A stretch of 64,000 nt of DNA, taken from positions 124,001 through 188,000 of the forward strand of contig NZ_AUAS01000004.1 in NCBI RefSeq assembly GCF_000428845.1, written 5' to 3'. The DNA comes from Dyadobacter alkalitolerans DSM 23607 (GTDB taxonomy: Bacteria; Bacteroidota; Bacteroidia; Cytophagales; Spirosomataceae). Shown here piece after piece: positions 15,805 to 24,463 of this stretch. A program made the translations under genes and the position numbers. Every line of letters starts with the position of its first letter. Positions within the stretch are counted from its first letter, which is position 1. The notes beneath the pieces were generated by a model that was not told where the DNA came from, searched no databases, and saw nothing but the letters and a program-made list of their open reading frames with translations.

Positions 15805-18800
15805 ATGAACCCATTTAGACAAAATCCCCTCCCGGGACTTTGCAGGCTTCTTTGTGCCGTGACGGTGGCAGGGATAATGCATTCGCCGGGCATTTTACAG
15901 GCTGCACCTGCATCGGGAGTGGCAGCAAACAGTCCGCACAGGCACATTGATAAAACCCTGACCGGGAAGGTTATTGATGAAAAAAATACGCCTTTGCCTG
16001 GCGTAAGCGTCATTATCAAAGGAACCAGCCGGGGAACGACCACTGGCACCGACGGAAGCTTTACACTGGTCGTTGAAGATGCGGCTCAGACGCTGACTTT
16101 TTCTTTCATCGGATACACATCGCAAGATGTAGCCATTGGTAATCAATCTGCATTTAATGTTACATTACTGCCTAGCAGCGAGGAGCTTACAGAAGTTGTG
16201 GTGGTAGGCTATGGCACGCAATCGTCAGCAGCTGTTACGGGTGCGGTGAGCAACATTCAGGCAAAAGACCTCATCCGTACGCCGTCCGTTGGAACTTCTG
16301 ATGCATTAGTAGGCCGGGTTCAGGGGATTACTGCCCGAAAAGCAGATGCCCGTCCGGGTGCTGCGACCACTATTCAGATCCGGAACCTGGGAACTCCGCT
16401 TTTTGTCATTGACGGAATTCCCTCCGATGCGACCAACTTCAATAACCTCGGTCAGAACGATATTGAAAGTGTTTCGATCCTCAAAGATGCTTCTGCCGCA
16501 GTATATGGACTCCGTGCAGCGAACGGGGTTGTTTTGGTTACGACAAAAAGAGGAAAAGCAGGGGATGGTCCGGCCCGGATCAACATTTCGGGTTACTATG
16601 GTTTGCAGAATTTTACGCGTTATCCCAAGCCGGCGAGTGCTTACCAGCATATGCGGGGCCTTGTGGAATCGGACGTGAACCAGGGACGTACGCCTTCTAT
16701 TACGCCTGAGGAGCTTGCCAAATGGAAAGCGGGGACTGAAAAGGGTTATCAGAGTTTTGATTATTATAAAATGGTGATGCGTCCCAATGTGCCGCAATAT
16801 TCATTGAACGCCAATGTATCCGGCGGCACGGAAAAGATCAGCTACTTCCTTTCTGTGGGTCATTTGAGCCAGGATGCCCTTATCAAAGATTACAGTTTCA
16901 AGCGTACCAATGTGCAGGCGAATGTGGAGTCGAGCATTACCAAGAGGCTGAAAGTCGGCGCGCAGATCAGTGCCCGTATCGAAGACCGTTTTCAGGTGGG
17001 TGTGCCGGGATTGGATGATTATTTCAACCCTTTCCTGAGCATATTTACCATGTGGCCAACCGAACGCCCTTATGCCAATGATAATCCGAAATACATCAAC
17101 CAGACTCACAATGTAAATGTAAACCCTGCTACCTATAAGCGGGATATTACGGGTTATATTGACGAGATCACACGCGTGGTGAAGGGCAACTTTTATGCAG
17201 AATACGATTTTGCATTCGGCCTGAAAGTGAAGGGAACGTATTCATATCAATACCACAATTTTGATTTTGATGGTTTTGAATACACTTATGATGCTTACAA
17301 ATATGATGAGGCAACCGACAAATACAATGTCGTAGCGGGAGGAGGGAACCAAAATCCATGGCGTGAGCGTCGCAAACGCAACATTGTCGACCGCTTCGCA
17401 CAGTTGCAGCTGAATTACGGCAAAACCTTCGGCGATCACGAGCTTTCCGCTGTTGCGGCTTACGAGCAATCGGACAATGTGAACACTTACCTGGTTGTGC
17501 ACACCGTTCCGCCAAACAACTACATTCCGTTGATGTCATTTGCGAATCAGGATTTGCTGATTGATGAATGGAGCACCGAAGCCCGCGCAGGATACATTGG
17601 TCGTGTAAATTACAATTTCAAGCAAAAATATCTGGTTGAAGCGGTGGGCCGTTACGATGGCTCTTTCCTTTACGCGCCTGGCAAAAGGTTCGGTTTCTTT
17701 CCCGGCGTTTCGGCGGGATGGCGGATCTCGGAGGAGAATTTCTTCAAGGGAAAGCTTGAAAATGTGTTCAGCAGCTTGAAAATCCGCGCATCTTACGGTC
17801 GCACGGGAAGTGACAGGAATGCAACTGTTGTTAATGAACCGTTCATTGTATCGCCGTTCAGTTATTTGCCCGGCTATAACTTCTTGCAGGGAAGCGCCAT
17901 TTTTAATGGACAATACAACATTGGCGTCAGGCCACGCGGATTGCCGATCACGACGCTTTCCTGGATTACCAACATTTCTACCAACCTCGGAATTGACTTC
18001 GGTTTGCTGGGCGGGAAATTGAATGGTCAGGTTGATATTTTCCAGAGAAAAAGAGACGGACTTCCTGCTGCCCGTTACGACGTGCTGCTGCCATCAGAAG
18101 TAGGTTATACATTGCCCAACGAAAACCTGAACAGTGATACGCACCGGGGAATCGAAGGGGTATTAACATACAAAAGCTCAGTGGGCCAAATTGATTACAC
18201 CGTTAGTGCCAACGCAACATTATCCCGCCGCCGCGACCTGGATTTCTATAAACCGCGTTTCGGAAATTCCTACAATGAATACCGCGACTCGTACGTCGAT
18301 CGCTGGGGCAACATTAACTGGGGTTACCAGGTTGAAGGACAGTTTCAGTCGCAGGAACAAATTGAGAGTCACCTGATTGACAATGACGGACAAGGCAACC
18401 GCACACATCTTCCAGGCGATTTTATTTACAAAGACGTGAATAGTGACGGGATCATTAACACGCTTGACGAGCGCCCGATCGGTTATGCAGAAGGCGCCAA
18501 TCCTTACCTGAGCTTTGCGCTCAATGGCAGCGTTTCCTACAAGGGTTTCTCCTTGTTTGCTGATTTTGCCGGAGCCTCGTTACAAAGTTTTCAGCGTGCT
18601 TGGGAATTGAAAATTCCTTATCAAAACAACGGAACCTCGCCGCATTTTATGCTTGAAGACCGCTGGCACCGCGAAGATCCTTTCGATCCCAACAGCAAAT
18701 GGATCCCCGGAACTTATCCTGCGATCAGAAAGGACAATTCCAGCCATGTGAATTTCCGCAAAAGTGATTTCTGGATCACCAATGTGCGCTATATCCGACT

Positions 18801-19008
18801 CAGGAACATTGAGTTGGGTTATAGTTTTGATCAAAAAGTTTTCAAAAAACTGGGAAGCAGCGGCCTTCGCATTTATGTGAATGCCAGCAATCTGTTCTCG
18901 ATAGATAATGTAAAGGAATACGAGATCGATCCTGAGATTTCGTCCGGTAATGCGCTCGTGTATCCGCAGCAGCGATTGTTTAATGCCGGTTTTAGTATCA
19001 ATTTTTAA
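15805..19008 (+). CDS. SusC/RagA family TonB-linked outer membrane protein
   Basis: This 1067-residue protein has a signal region (residues 1-35), a carboxypeptidase-regulatory-like domain ('TGKVIDEKNTPLPGVSVIIK'), the SusC-specific box 'LTEVVVVGYGTQ', a TonB plug with 'PLFVIDGIPSD' and 'ESVSILKDASAAVYGLRAAN', and a long beta-barrel ending 'NAGFSINF'. SusC proteins pair with a SusD lipoprotein lid and import oligosaccharides or peptides using TonB energy. SusD follows 12 bp downstream, confirming the pair. No glycoside hydrolase, peptidase, sigma or anti-sigma gene adjoins, so the substrate class cannot be inferred from context. Confidence 0.96.
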   Translation: MNPFRQNPLPGLCRLLCAVTVAGIMHSPGILQAAPASGVAANSPHRHIDKTLTGKVIDEKNTPLPGVSVIIKGTSRGTTTGTDGSFTLVVEDAAQTLTFSFIGYTSQDVAIGNQSAFNVTLLPSSEELTEVVVVGYGTQSSAAVTGAVSNIQAKDLIRTPSVGTSDALVGRVQGITARKADARPGAATTIQIRNLGTPLFVIDGIPSDATNFNNLGQNDIESVSILKDASAAVYGLRAANGVVLVTTKRGKAGDGPARINISGYYGLQNFTRYPKPASAYQHMRGLVESDVNQGRTPSITPEELAKWKAGTEKGYQSFDYYKMVMRPNVPQYSLNANVSGGTEKISYFLSVGHLSQDALIKDYSFKRTNVQANVESSITKRLKVGAQISARIEDRFQVGVPGLDDYFNPFLSIFTMWPTERPYANDNPKYINQTHNVNVNPATYKRDITGYIDEITRVVKGNFYAEYDFAFGLKVKGTYSYQYHNFDFDGFEYTYDAYKYDEATDKYNVVAGGGNQNPWRERRKRNIVDRFAQLQLNYGKTFGDHELSAVAAYEQSDNVNTYLVVHTVPPNNYIPLMSFANQDLLIDEWSTEARAGYIGRVNYNFKQKYLVEAVGRYDGSFLYAPGKRFGFFPGVSAGWRISEENFFKGKLENVFSSLKIRASYGRTGSDRNATVVNEPFIVSPFSYLPGYNFLQGSAIFNGQYNIGVRPRGLPITTLSWITNISTNLGIDFGLLGGKLNGQVDIFQRKRDGLPAARYDVLLPSEVGYTLPNENLNSDTHRGIEGVLTYKSSVGQIDYTVSANATLSRRRDLDFYKPRFGNSYNEYRDSYVDRWGNINWGYQVEGQFQSQEQIESHLIDNDGQGNRTHLPGDFIYKDVNSDGIINTLDERPIGYAEGANPYLSFALNGSVSYKGFSLFADFAGASLQSFQRAWELKIPYQNNGTSPHFMLEDRWHREDPFDPNSKWIPGTYPAIRKDNSSHVNFRKSDFWITNVRYIRLRNIELGYSFDQKVFKKLGSSGLRIYVNASNLFSIDNVKEYEIDPEISSGNALVYPQQRLFNAGFSINF

Positions 19009-19020
19009 TTCAAATCCGCT

Positions 19021-20904
19021 ATGCAACGATTTTCAAAATATATCCTCGCTTTCTTCGTCCTGATTATGTCGGGATGTGCAGAGGAATGGCTGGACAGAAA
19101 GCCGCAAAACATTATCCTGGAAGACCAGATATGGAACGATCCTAAGCTGATAACCGGCCTGCTGGCCAACTATTACGACCGTTTGCCTTACCACACGGAC
19201 CTTAACCACGGTTCCACAACGGATGCTACTATTCCCAATAAGGAAGGTTGGCAGGATTTTGCAGCATATGATGAGGCCATGTGGTCCAACAATGATGACG
19301 CACGGAACAACATTGTCACTTACGCATTCGAGCGATGGAGGCTTTGGGACTATGTGCTGGTAAGGGACATTAATCTCGCCCTTGAAAACATTGAAAAATT
19401 CGGCACTTCGCTCACGGAAGAGCAGAAAATCCAGTTTTCAGCCGAACTTCGTTTCCTGAGAGCACAGGTTTATTTTGACCTGGTAAAAAGAATGGGCGGT
19501 GTGCCGCTGGTTACCAAGCAGTTGATTTACGACTACAATGGTGATCCTTCTTACCTGCAACAGCCCCGCGCCAAAGAAGAGGAAGTGTACGACTTCATTG
19601 CTTCCGAACTCGATGCGATCAAAGACCAGCTGGGCAATGGCGGCAGCAACACGCGTGCTAATAAATACACGGCTATGGCATTGAAAAGCCGCGCCATGCT
19701 CTACGCCGGTTCGATTGCCAAATACAATAACCTGATGGCTTCACCCATTTCCACGCCGGGCGGGGAAGTAGGGATCCCGGCGTCACGTGCGGCCGATTAT
19801 TATGCCAAATCACTGGCTGCTTCGGAGGAGATCATCAACAGCGGCGTGTATTCGCTTTACAAAACAAACCCAAACCTGGGGGAGAACTTTTACGATGCGG
19901 TAACCAAGAAATCCGCCAATCCGGAGGTCATTCTTGCGCAGGATTTTTTGGTAAGCAAAGACAAACGACATGGTTTCACGTATGATAACATTGCCCGCAA
20001 TGTGCGCGAAGACAACCTGTCTTCTTCATCTATAACGCCTTCGCTGAACCTGGTTGAGGACTTTGAATATCTGGACGGCACTTCCGGCGAGCTAAAAACG
20101 CGTAACGCAGGGAATACAGATTACATTTATTACAATAATGTGGCAGACGTGTTTGCCAACAAAGATGCCCGTTTGTACGGCACAGTGGTTTATCCCGGAA
20201 CATCTTTCCGCGGCACGCCGGTGCAGATCCAGGCTGGGGTAAAAGTTTGGAGCGCTACGACCAACAGCTTTCAAAATGTAGAATCGAACACATTGGGATC
20301 GACCTATGAAGATGGCGGCTTGCTAACCGGTTCATCGGGCCCGCAACGCTCTCAGACCGAGGTGACCAACTCTGGTTTTTATCTGAGAAAATATGTGGAT
20401 CAAACGGCCATGTCCAGCACGCGCGGAATCCGCAGTGACATGTGGTGGGTGCGCTATCGCCTGGGTGAAATTTACCTGAATGCGGCAGAGGCGGCTCTGG
20501 AAACAGGCAAAACAGCCAGTGCATTGAAATATGTAAACCTGGTTCGTGAGCGTGCGGGATTTGGAGCAAATAGCCTGAAAGCACTTACCATAACCCGTTT
20601 GCAAAATGAAAGGCGCGTCGAGCTGGCTTTTGAAGACCATCGCGTGTGGGACTTGAAAAGATGGCGCATTGCACATGAGCTTTGGAACGGGAACGCTTCC
20701 AATCCCGATGCTGTGATGTATGCCTTATATCCTTACCGCATTGTGCGCCCAGGGCATGCCACGCACGGAAAATATGTGTTCGACAAACTTGTTGCGCCCC
20801 GTTTCCGCGCGCCACGCTTCTTCCAGATGGGCAATTACTATTCGTCCATTGAACAGATCGTGATCGATAATAACCCTAAAATTGTCAGGAACCCATTTCA
20901 TTGA
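19021..20904 (+). CDS. SusD/RagB family nutrient-binding lipoprotein
   Basis: The 627-residue protein begins with a lipoprotein signal (MQRFSKYILAFFVLIMSGC), with the lipidated Cys at residue 19. The mature start 'EEWLDRKPQNIILEDQIWND' is typical of SusD. The tetratricopeptide-like helical scaffold follows, with 'ELRFLRAQVYFDLVKRMGGV', 'YFDLVKR' and, near the C-terminus, 'LQNERRVELAFEDHRVWDLK', one of the best-conserved SusD blocks. It sits on the cell surface as the ligand-capturing lid of the SusC barrel. At 627 residues it is somewhat longer than starch SusD (551). Its stop codon lies 8 bp before the DUF3823 start. Confidence 0.96.
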   Translation: MQRFSKYILAFFVLIMSGCAEEWLDRKPQNIILEDQIWNDPKLITGLLANYYDRLPYHTDLNHGSTTDATIPNKEGWQDFAAYDEAMWSNNDDARNNIVTYAFERWRLWDYVLVRDINLALENIEKFGTSLTEEQKIQFSAELRFLRAQVYFDLVKRMGGVPLVTKQLIYDYNGDPSYLQQPRAKEEEVYDFIASELDAIKDQLGNGGSNTRANKYTAMALKSRAMLYAGSIAKYNNLMASPISTPGGEVGIPASRAADYYAKSLAASEEIINSGVYSLYKTNPNLGENFYDAVTKKSANPEVILAQDFLVSKDKRHGFTYDNIARNVREDNLSSSSITPSLNLVEDFEYLDGTSGELKTRNAGNTDYIYYNNVADVFANKDARLYGTVVYPGTSFRGTPVQIQAGVKVWSATTNSFQNVESNTLGSTYEDGGLLTGSSGPQRSQTEVTNSGFYLRKYVDQTAMSSTRGIRSDMWWVRYRLGEIYLNAAEAALETGKTASALKYVNLVRERAGFGANSLKALTITRLQNERRVELAFEDHRVWDLKRWRIAHELWNGNASNPDAVMYALYPYRIVRPGHATHGKYVFDKLVAPRFRAPRFFQMGNYYSSIEQIVIDNNPKIVRNPFH

Positions 20905-20912
20905 TCCATTAT

Positions 20913-21602
20913 ATGAAAGCGAATCACATTCATTTTAAATCCCTGGCCATGCTGGCGCTCAGCGCGCTGCTTAGTGCCTGCGAAAAAGACAATCGCGTGG
21001 AGCCAAAATCCGTGCTTACGGGCCGGGTTGTGTACGAAGGACAACCGATAGGGCTGCGTTCCAATGGTGTACAGCTGGAACTTTGGCAACGGGGATATCA
21101 ATTATTTACCAAAATCCCTGTGCATGTAAGGCAGGACGGCACGTTCTCTGCCTCACTGTTTGATGGCAATTACAAACTCGTCCGGCTACGCGGCAATGGG
21201 CCGTGGGTGGATAACACGGATACCATTGAGGTTGCTCTGAATGGGAGTGCCGAGCTGGATGTTCCGGTGCAGCCTTATTTTGTTTTTCAAAATGAAAATT
21301 ATGCAAAAGGCGAGGGAAAGGTTTCTGTAACATTCAACCTGAAACAAATCAACACCTCACGGACATTGGAAAGGGTGAATTTGTATATCGGCACCACCAG
21401 CATCGTAGATCCGAACAACAACGCAGGGAACGCCCAGGAAGTCGCTGCCAACATTAAAGACCTCTCAAAACCGATCACACTTACCGCAACGCTTCCAGCC
21501 GCGCTCGCCGGAAGGGATTATGTGTATGCAAGAGTAGGAGTGAAAACGTCCGGAGTCGGCGAGATGCTGTTCGGCATGCCGCAGAAGGTGATGTTGAAGT
21601 AG
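20913..21602 (+). CDS. DUF3823 lipoprotein, third gene of the Sus-type operon
   Basis: I start at the ATG at 20913; the TTG at 20901 overlaps the SusD stop. The 229-residue protein has a lipoprotein signal with lipobox LSAC at about residue 22. Its DUF3823 domain begins with 'SVLTGRVVYEGQPIGLRSNG', a beta-sandwich resembling carboxypeptidase-regulatory domains, and the second half ('VSVTFNLKQINTSRTLERVN') is a second beta domain. DUF3823 proteins usually follow SusD genes and are likely surface glycan-binding accessory proteins. Specificity is unknown. The gene ends 11 bp before a repeat cluster. Confidence 0.88.
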   Translation: MKANHIHFKSLAMLALSALLSACEKDNRVEPKSVLTGRVVYEGQPIGLRSNGVQLELWQRGYQLFTKIPVHVRQDGTFSASLFDGNYKLVRLRGNGPWVDNTDTIEVALNGSAELDVPVQPYFVFQNENYAKGEGKVSVTFNLKQINTSRTLERVNLYIGTTSIVDPNNNAGNAQEVAANIKDLSKPITLTATLPAALAGRDYVYARVGVKTSGVGEMLFGMPQKVMLK

Positions 21603-21613
21603 GTTGTTGCCAG

Positions 21614-21754
21614 CTCTGTCATGCTGAGCTCCCAGCCCTGCCATGCTGAGCGTACCACCCCTGTCATGCTGAGCGTACCACCCCTGTCATGCTGAGCGGA
21701 GTCGAAGCACGTTACCAAGGAGCAGCGTGCTTCGACTCCGCTCAGCATGACAGG
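21614..21754. repeat. 23-bp direct repeats ending in a perfect 29-bp inverted repeat
   Basis: Four copies of a 22-23 bp unit with the core TGTCATGCTGAGC (one copy TGCCATGCTGAGC) start at 21615, 21637, 21660 and 21683. The fourth runs into the left arm (21683-21711) of a perfect 29-bp inverted repeat whose right arm is 21726-21754, with a 14-bp loop. The core resembles a repeat family seen widely between Bacteroidota genes. It sits between the convergent DUF3823 and flavoprotein genes, so a bidirectional terminator function is likely. The partial direct copies suggest expansion of one arm. Confidence 0.9.
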
Positions 21755-21770
21755 CTGGTCTGATGACGCT

Positions 21771-22676
21771 TTAAAACGCCTCTTCAATCAGCTCCCGATT
21801 GATCAGTGCGCCGGCCATAGAGCCGGAGGATACTGCCAGGGCTACGGACCGGGCCATGTGTGAATTGTCTCCTGCTGCGTAGATGCCTGGGACGGTGGTT
21901 TGCTGGAACATTTCCAGCTTTATGAGCCCGGTTTCTGTTAATGCGCAGCCCAGTTGTTCGGGAATTGCGGAATGCTGTTTGAATGCGGGGCGTGAATAAA
22001 TTGCTGTGATCGGTTCCTCGGATTGGTCTTTGAAAACGATCTTTTCGAGGAGCCCATTTTTATGGATTAGTGACGCAATGGGTTTGTCGACGATGCGGAT
22101 GTTGCGGGTGGAAATTTTTTCGGTTTGCTCAGATGTCAGTTCGGATGGGCCATTTGTGAAAATGGTAAGGTCTTTGGTCCAGTTCGAGATTAGTTTGGCA
22201 TATTCAAAACCTGCATCGCCATTGGCCAGGATGCCGGTTTTTTCGTTTTTAACCTCATAACCATGGCAGTAGGGGCAATGTATGACCGATATTCCCCAAC
22301 ATGCGGCATAACCTGCAATGTCTGGCATCTGATCTTTTAATCCTGTGGCAAAAATCAGTTTTTTGGCAGTGAATGTGGCGCCGGTTGCAGTTGATATTTC
22401 AAATCCATTTTCTGTTTTGCGGCCGTTTGCGGCCAGACCTTTGTGAAATTGCACGGTCGGGTAATTCTCAACTTGTTCTTTGCCCAATAGCGCGATGTCT
22501 TTTGGCGTCCGCCCGTCTTGTGTGAGGAAGTTGTGTGAATGTGGCGTTTGGGCATTACAGGGTTTGCCGCTGTCGATAACCAATGTTCTTCTTAATGACC
22601 TGCCCAGGCTCATTGCCGCCGACAGCCCGGCGTAACTTCCACCTACTATAATTATTTCAAAATCACTGTTTTCCAT
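21771..22676 (-). CDS. Thioredoxin reductase-like FAD/NAD(P) oxidoreductase with CPYC motif
   Basis: The 301-residue protein has the FAD-binding loop 'IIIVGGSYAGLSAAMSL' at residues 8-24, a second nucleotide-binding region near residue 150, and the C-terminal FAD block 'GIYAAGDNSH'. The redox pair is Cys134-Pro-Tyr-Cys137 in 'HCPYCHGYEV', unlike the CAxC of ordinary bacterial thioredoxin reductases and closer to the CPxCHG type of GliT/HlmI-like dithiol oxidases. A disulfide-handling role on a small dithiol or a thioredoxin-like partner is plausible. No thioredoxin gene is adjacent. The promoter carries a strong palindrome, suggesting control by a redox- or xenobiotic-sensing repressor encoded elsewhere. 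Confidence 0.88.
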   Translation of the reverse strand: MENSDFEIIIVGGSYAGLSAAMSLGRSLRRTLVIDSGKPCNAQTPHSHNFLTQDGRTPKDIALLGKEQVENYPTVQFHKGLAANGRKTENGFEISTATGATFTAKKLIFATGLKDQMPDIAGYAACWGISVIHCPYCHGYEVKNEKTGILANGDAGFEYAKLISNWTKDLTIFTNGPSELTSEQTEKISTRNIRIVDKPIASLIHKNGLLEKIVFKDQSEEPITAIYSRPAFKQHSAIPEQLGCALTETGLIKLEMFQQTTVPGIYAAGDNSHMARSVALAVSSGSMAGALINRELIEEAF

Positions 22677-22737
22677 GCTGCTAAATGTTTAGAAAATTTG
22701 CTCCGCAACGTTATTTTTGAATAGTGCGGCGATATAG

Positions 22738-22777
22738 CAAAGTTAGTAAAATTCATGTTATATGCAACAATGTTGCA
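22738..22777 (-). promoter_or_regulatory. Promoter and operator palindrome of the thioredoxin reductase-like gene
   Basis: On the minus strand a TTG (22767-22765) is followed after 19 bp by TAACTTTG (22745-22738), a good Bacteroidota promoter. TGCAACA-A-TGTTGCA at 22763-22777 is a perfect 7-bp inverted repeat that covers the -33 element, as expected for a dimeric repressor site of MarR or Rrf2 type (assignment inferred). No such regulator gene is in the window. Confidence 0.6.
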
Positions 22778-22906
22778 AGTTGTGATTTTTGTTTTCCAGG
22801 CTTCTGTTTTTGCTGTTTAATAAAGTCAGCTGGCCTAGATGGTATACCAGGTGATGGGTTATAGTCCGGACAACATTCAGCTTGTTGCAGATCAAACCGA
22901 TATAAT

Positions 22907-22946
22907 GCAAAAAACCGGAGACCAATCAAGGTCCCCGGCTTTTTGC
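22907..22946 (-). terminator. Terminator of the RND efflux operon
   Basis: Arms 22907-22923 and 22930-22946 pair at 15 of 17 positions around a 6-base loop. On the minus strand the descending arm ends in a run of T residues. It lies 46 bp past the stop of the outer-membrane channel gene. Confidence 0.75.
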
Positions 22947-22991
22947 TTCTGCATTCAACTAAATCATGGCTAATAAATTATCATAAAAAAC

Positions 22992-24416
22992 TCATTTCCA
23001 ACCGCCGCCTAAGCTCCGGTAAAGATCCACCCGGGCAATGAGAGACTGGCTGCGGATAAATGCGAGGTTGAGTTCAGCTTGCAAAGCATTGCCCTGCGCA
23101 GTGATCACTTCCAGGTAATTGGCCATATCACTTTTGTAAAGTAATTGCGCATTGGTAATGGCTGCCTGTAAAATGGTCACCTGGTTGTTGGCGATCGTTT
23201 CCTGCTCTTTCAATTTCTGGGTTTGAACCAAAGAATTAGAAACCTCGCCAACCGCATTCAGCACGGACTGACGGAACTGGATCACCGACTGTTCGCGCTG
23301 TATTTTGGCAACTTCCAGATTGGTCTTCAACTCCCTTCTTGCAAGAATAGGACGCGCAATGGTGCCAGCCGCCAGGCCAAACAATGACCCAGGAATGTTG
23401 AACCAGTTGCTGGATTTGAACGATTCGATCCCACCAGCTGCCGTAATGATCAGCGACGGATACATACTTGCCTGCGCAACACCCAATTGGGCATTGGCCA
23501 CCAAAACGGACATTTCAGCAGCCCTGACATCGGGACGGCGGCTCAAAACACCTGCCGGCACACCGGTTGCCAGGCTGTCGCTCGCATTGAAATCGGAGAG
23601 CTGCACGTTGCGCGCAATGCTGTCAGGCATTTGGCCGGTCAATATTTGCAAGGCATTTTCCTGAATCGCAATGTCCTGTTCCAGCTGCGGAAGAAGCAAG
23701 GCGATGGACTCGCGCTGGGCTTCTGATTGTTGGATAGATAACGAAGTAACCTCTCCTGCATCTTTCAAAAGACGGGTCAGGCGCAAAGTATTATCGCTCA
23801 ATTCCAGGTTGCTTTTGGCAATTGCCAGTTGTTTGTCCAGCATTAAAAGATTGAAGAAACCCTTGGCAATGTCCGCAACAAGCTTGGTTTGAACCGCTTT
23901 TGTTGCTTCATAGGTTTGCAGATACTGTCCTAATGTAGCCTGCTGCTGTCTGCGGATCTTGCCCCAGATGTCTGCTTCCCAGGTCAGGTTCACCGCGCCA
24001 AGATAGTTTTCAATGTGCTTTGATTTCAAAAAATTGCTGGCACTAAGCCCGTTCAAACTGTTGCTGGAAGGACGGTTGTAGGTGCCTGTAATCTGTAAAT
24101 CGAGTGTTGGGATCTGTAAAAATTTCGCCTGTTTAACCTGCTGCTCAGCCATGTCAATGCGTTTCAAAGCCAGTTGCAGATCGTAGTTATACGACAATCC
24201 GCGCTGGATAAGCCCTTGCAATGTGGTGTCCGGGAAGAATTTTCTCCATTCCATATCCGCAATGGTCGCCGTGTCGGCAAAAGTGACGTTGCGATATTGC
24301 GTGGGCAGGGCGACTTCCGGCCGCTGATAGTCTTTGCTCACTTTGCAGGAAGCGATCAGTACCGTTGCCAGCAGGGAAAGCGGGATATACAAGTGTTTAA
24401 ATTTCGGTTTCATCAT
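22992..24416 (-). CDS. RND efflux outer membrane channel (OprM/NodT family lipoprotein)
   Basis: The 474-residue protein starts at the ATG at 24416 and has a lipoprotein signal ('LYIPLSLLATVLIASC', lipidated Cys near residue 25). The mature start 'KDYQRPEVALPTQYRNVTFA' and the helical repeats 'YDLQLALKRIDMAEQQVKQA' and 'RRPDVRAAEMSVLVANAQLG' are characteristic of the two OEP domains of OprM/NodT channels. The trimer forms the tunnel through the outer membrane for the pump. It is the last gene of the operon, 47 bp after the permease stop, and is followed by a terminator at 22907-22946. Confidence 0.94.
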   Translation of the reverse strand: MMKPKFKHLYIPLSLLATVLIASCKVSKDYQRPEVALPTQYRNVTFADTATIADMEWRKFFPDTTLQGLIQRGLSYNYDLQLALKRIDMAEQQVKQAKFLQIPTLDLQITGTYNRPSSNSLNGLSASNFLKSKHIENYLGAVNLTWEADIWGKIRRQQQATLGQYLQTYEATKAVQTKLVADIAKGFFNLLMLDKQLAIAKSNLELSDNTLRLTRLLKDAGEVTSLSIQQSEAQRESIALLLPQLEQDIAIQENALQILTGQMPDSIARNVQLSDFNASDSLATGVPAGVLSRRPDVRAAEMSVLVANAQLGVAQASMYPSLIITAAGGIESFKSSNWFNIPGSLFGLAAGTIARPILARRELKTNLEVAKIQREQSVIQFRQSVLNAVGEVSNSLVQTQKLKEQETIANNQVTILQAAITNAQLLYKSDMANYLEVITAQGNALQAELNLAFIRSQSLIARVDLYRSLGGGWK

Positions 24417-24463
24417 TGTGGTTCTTTGTTGTGGTAGTCGGTTTTGTATTTCAAAAAGGCAGA

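Noticed and set aside
19021..21602. Complete polysaccharide utilisation locus
   Set aside because: SusC, SusD and DUF3823 are present, but no glycoside hydrolase or lyase lies nearby, so substrate and PUL status cannot be claimed.
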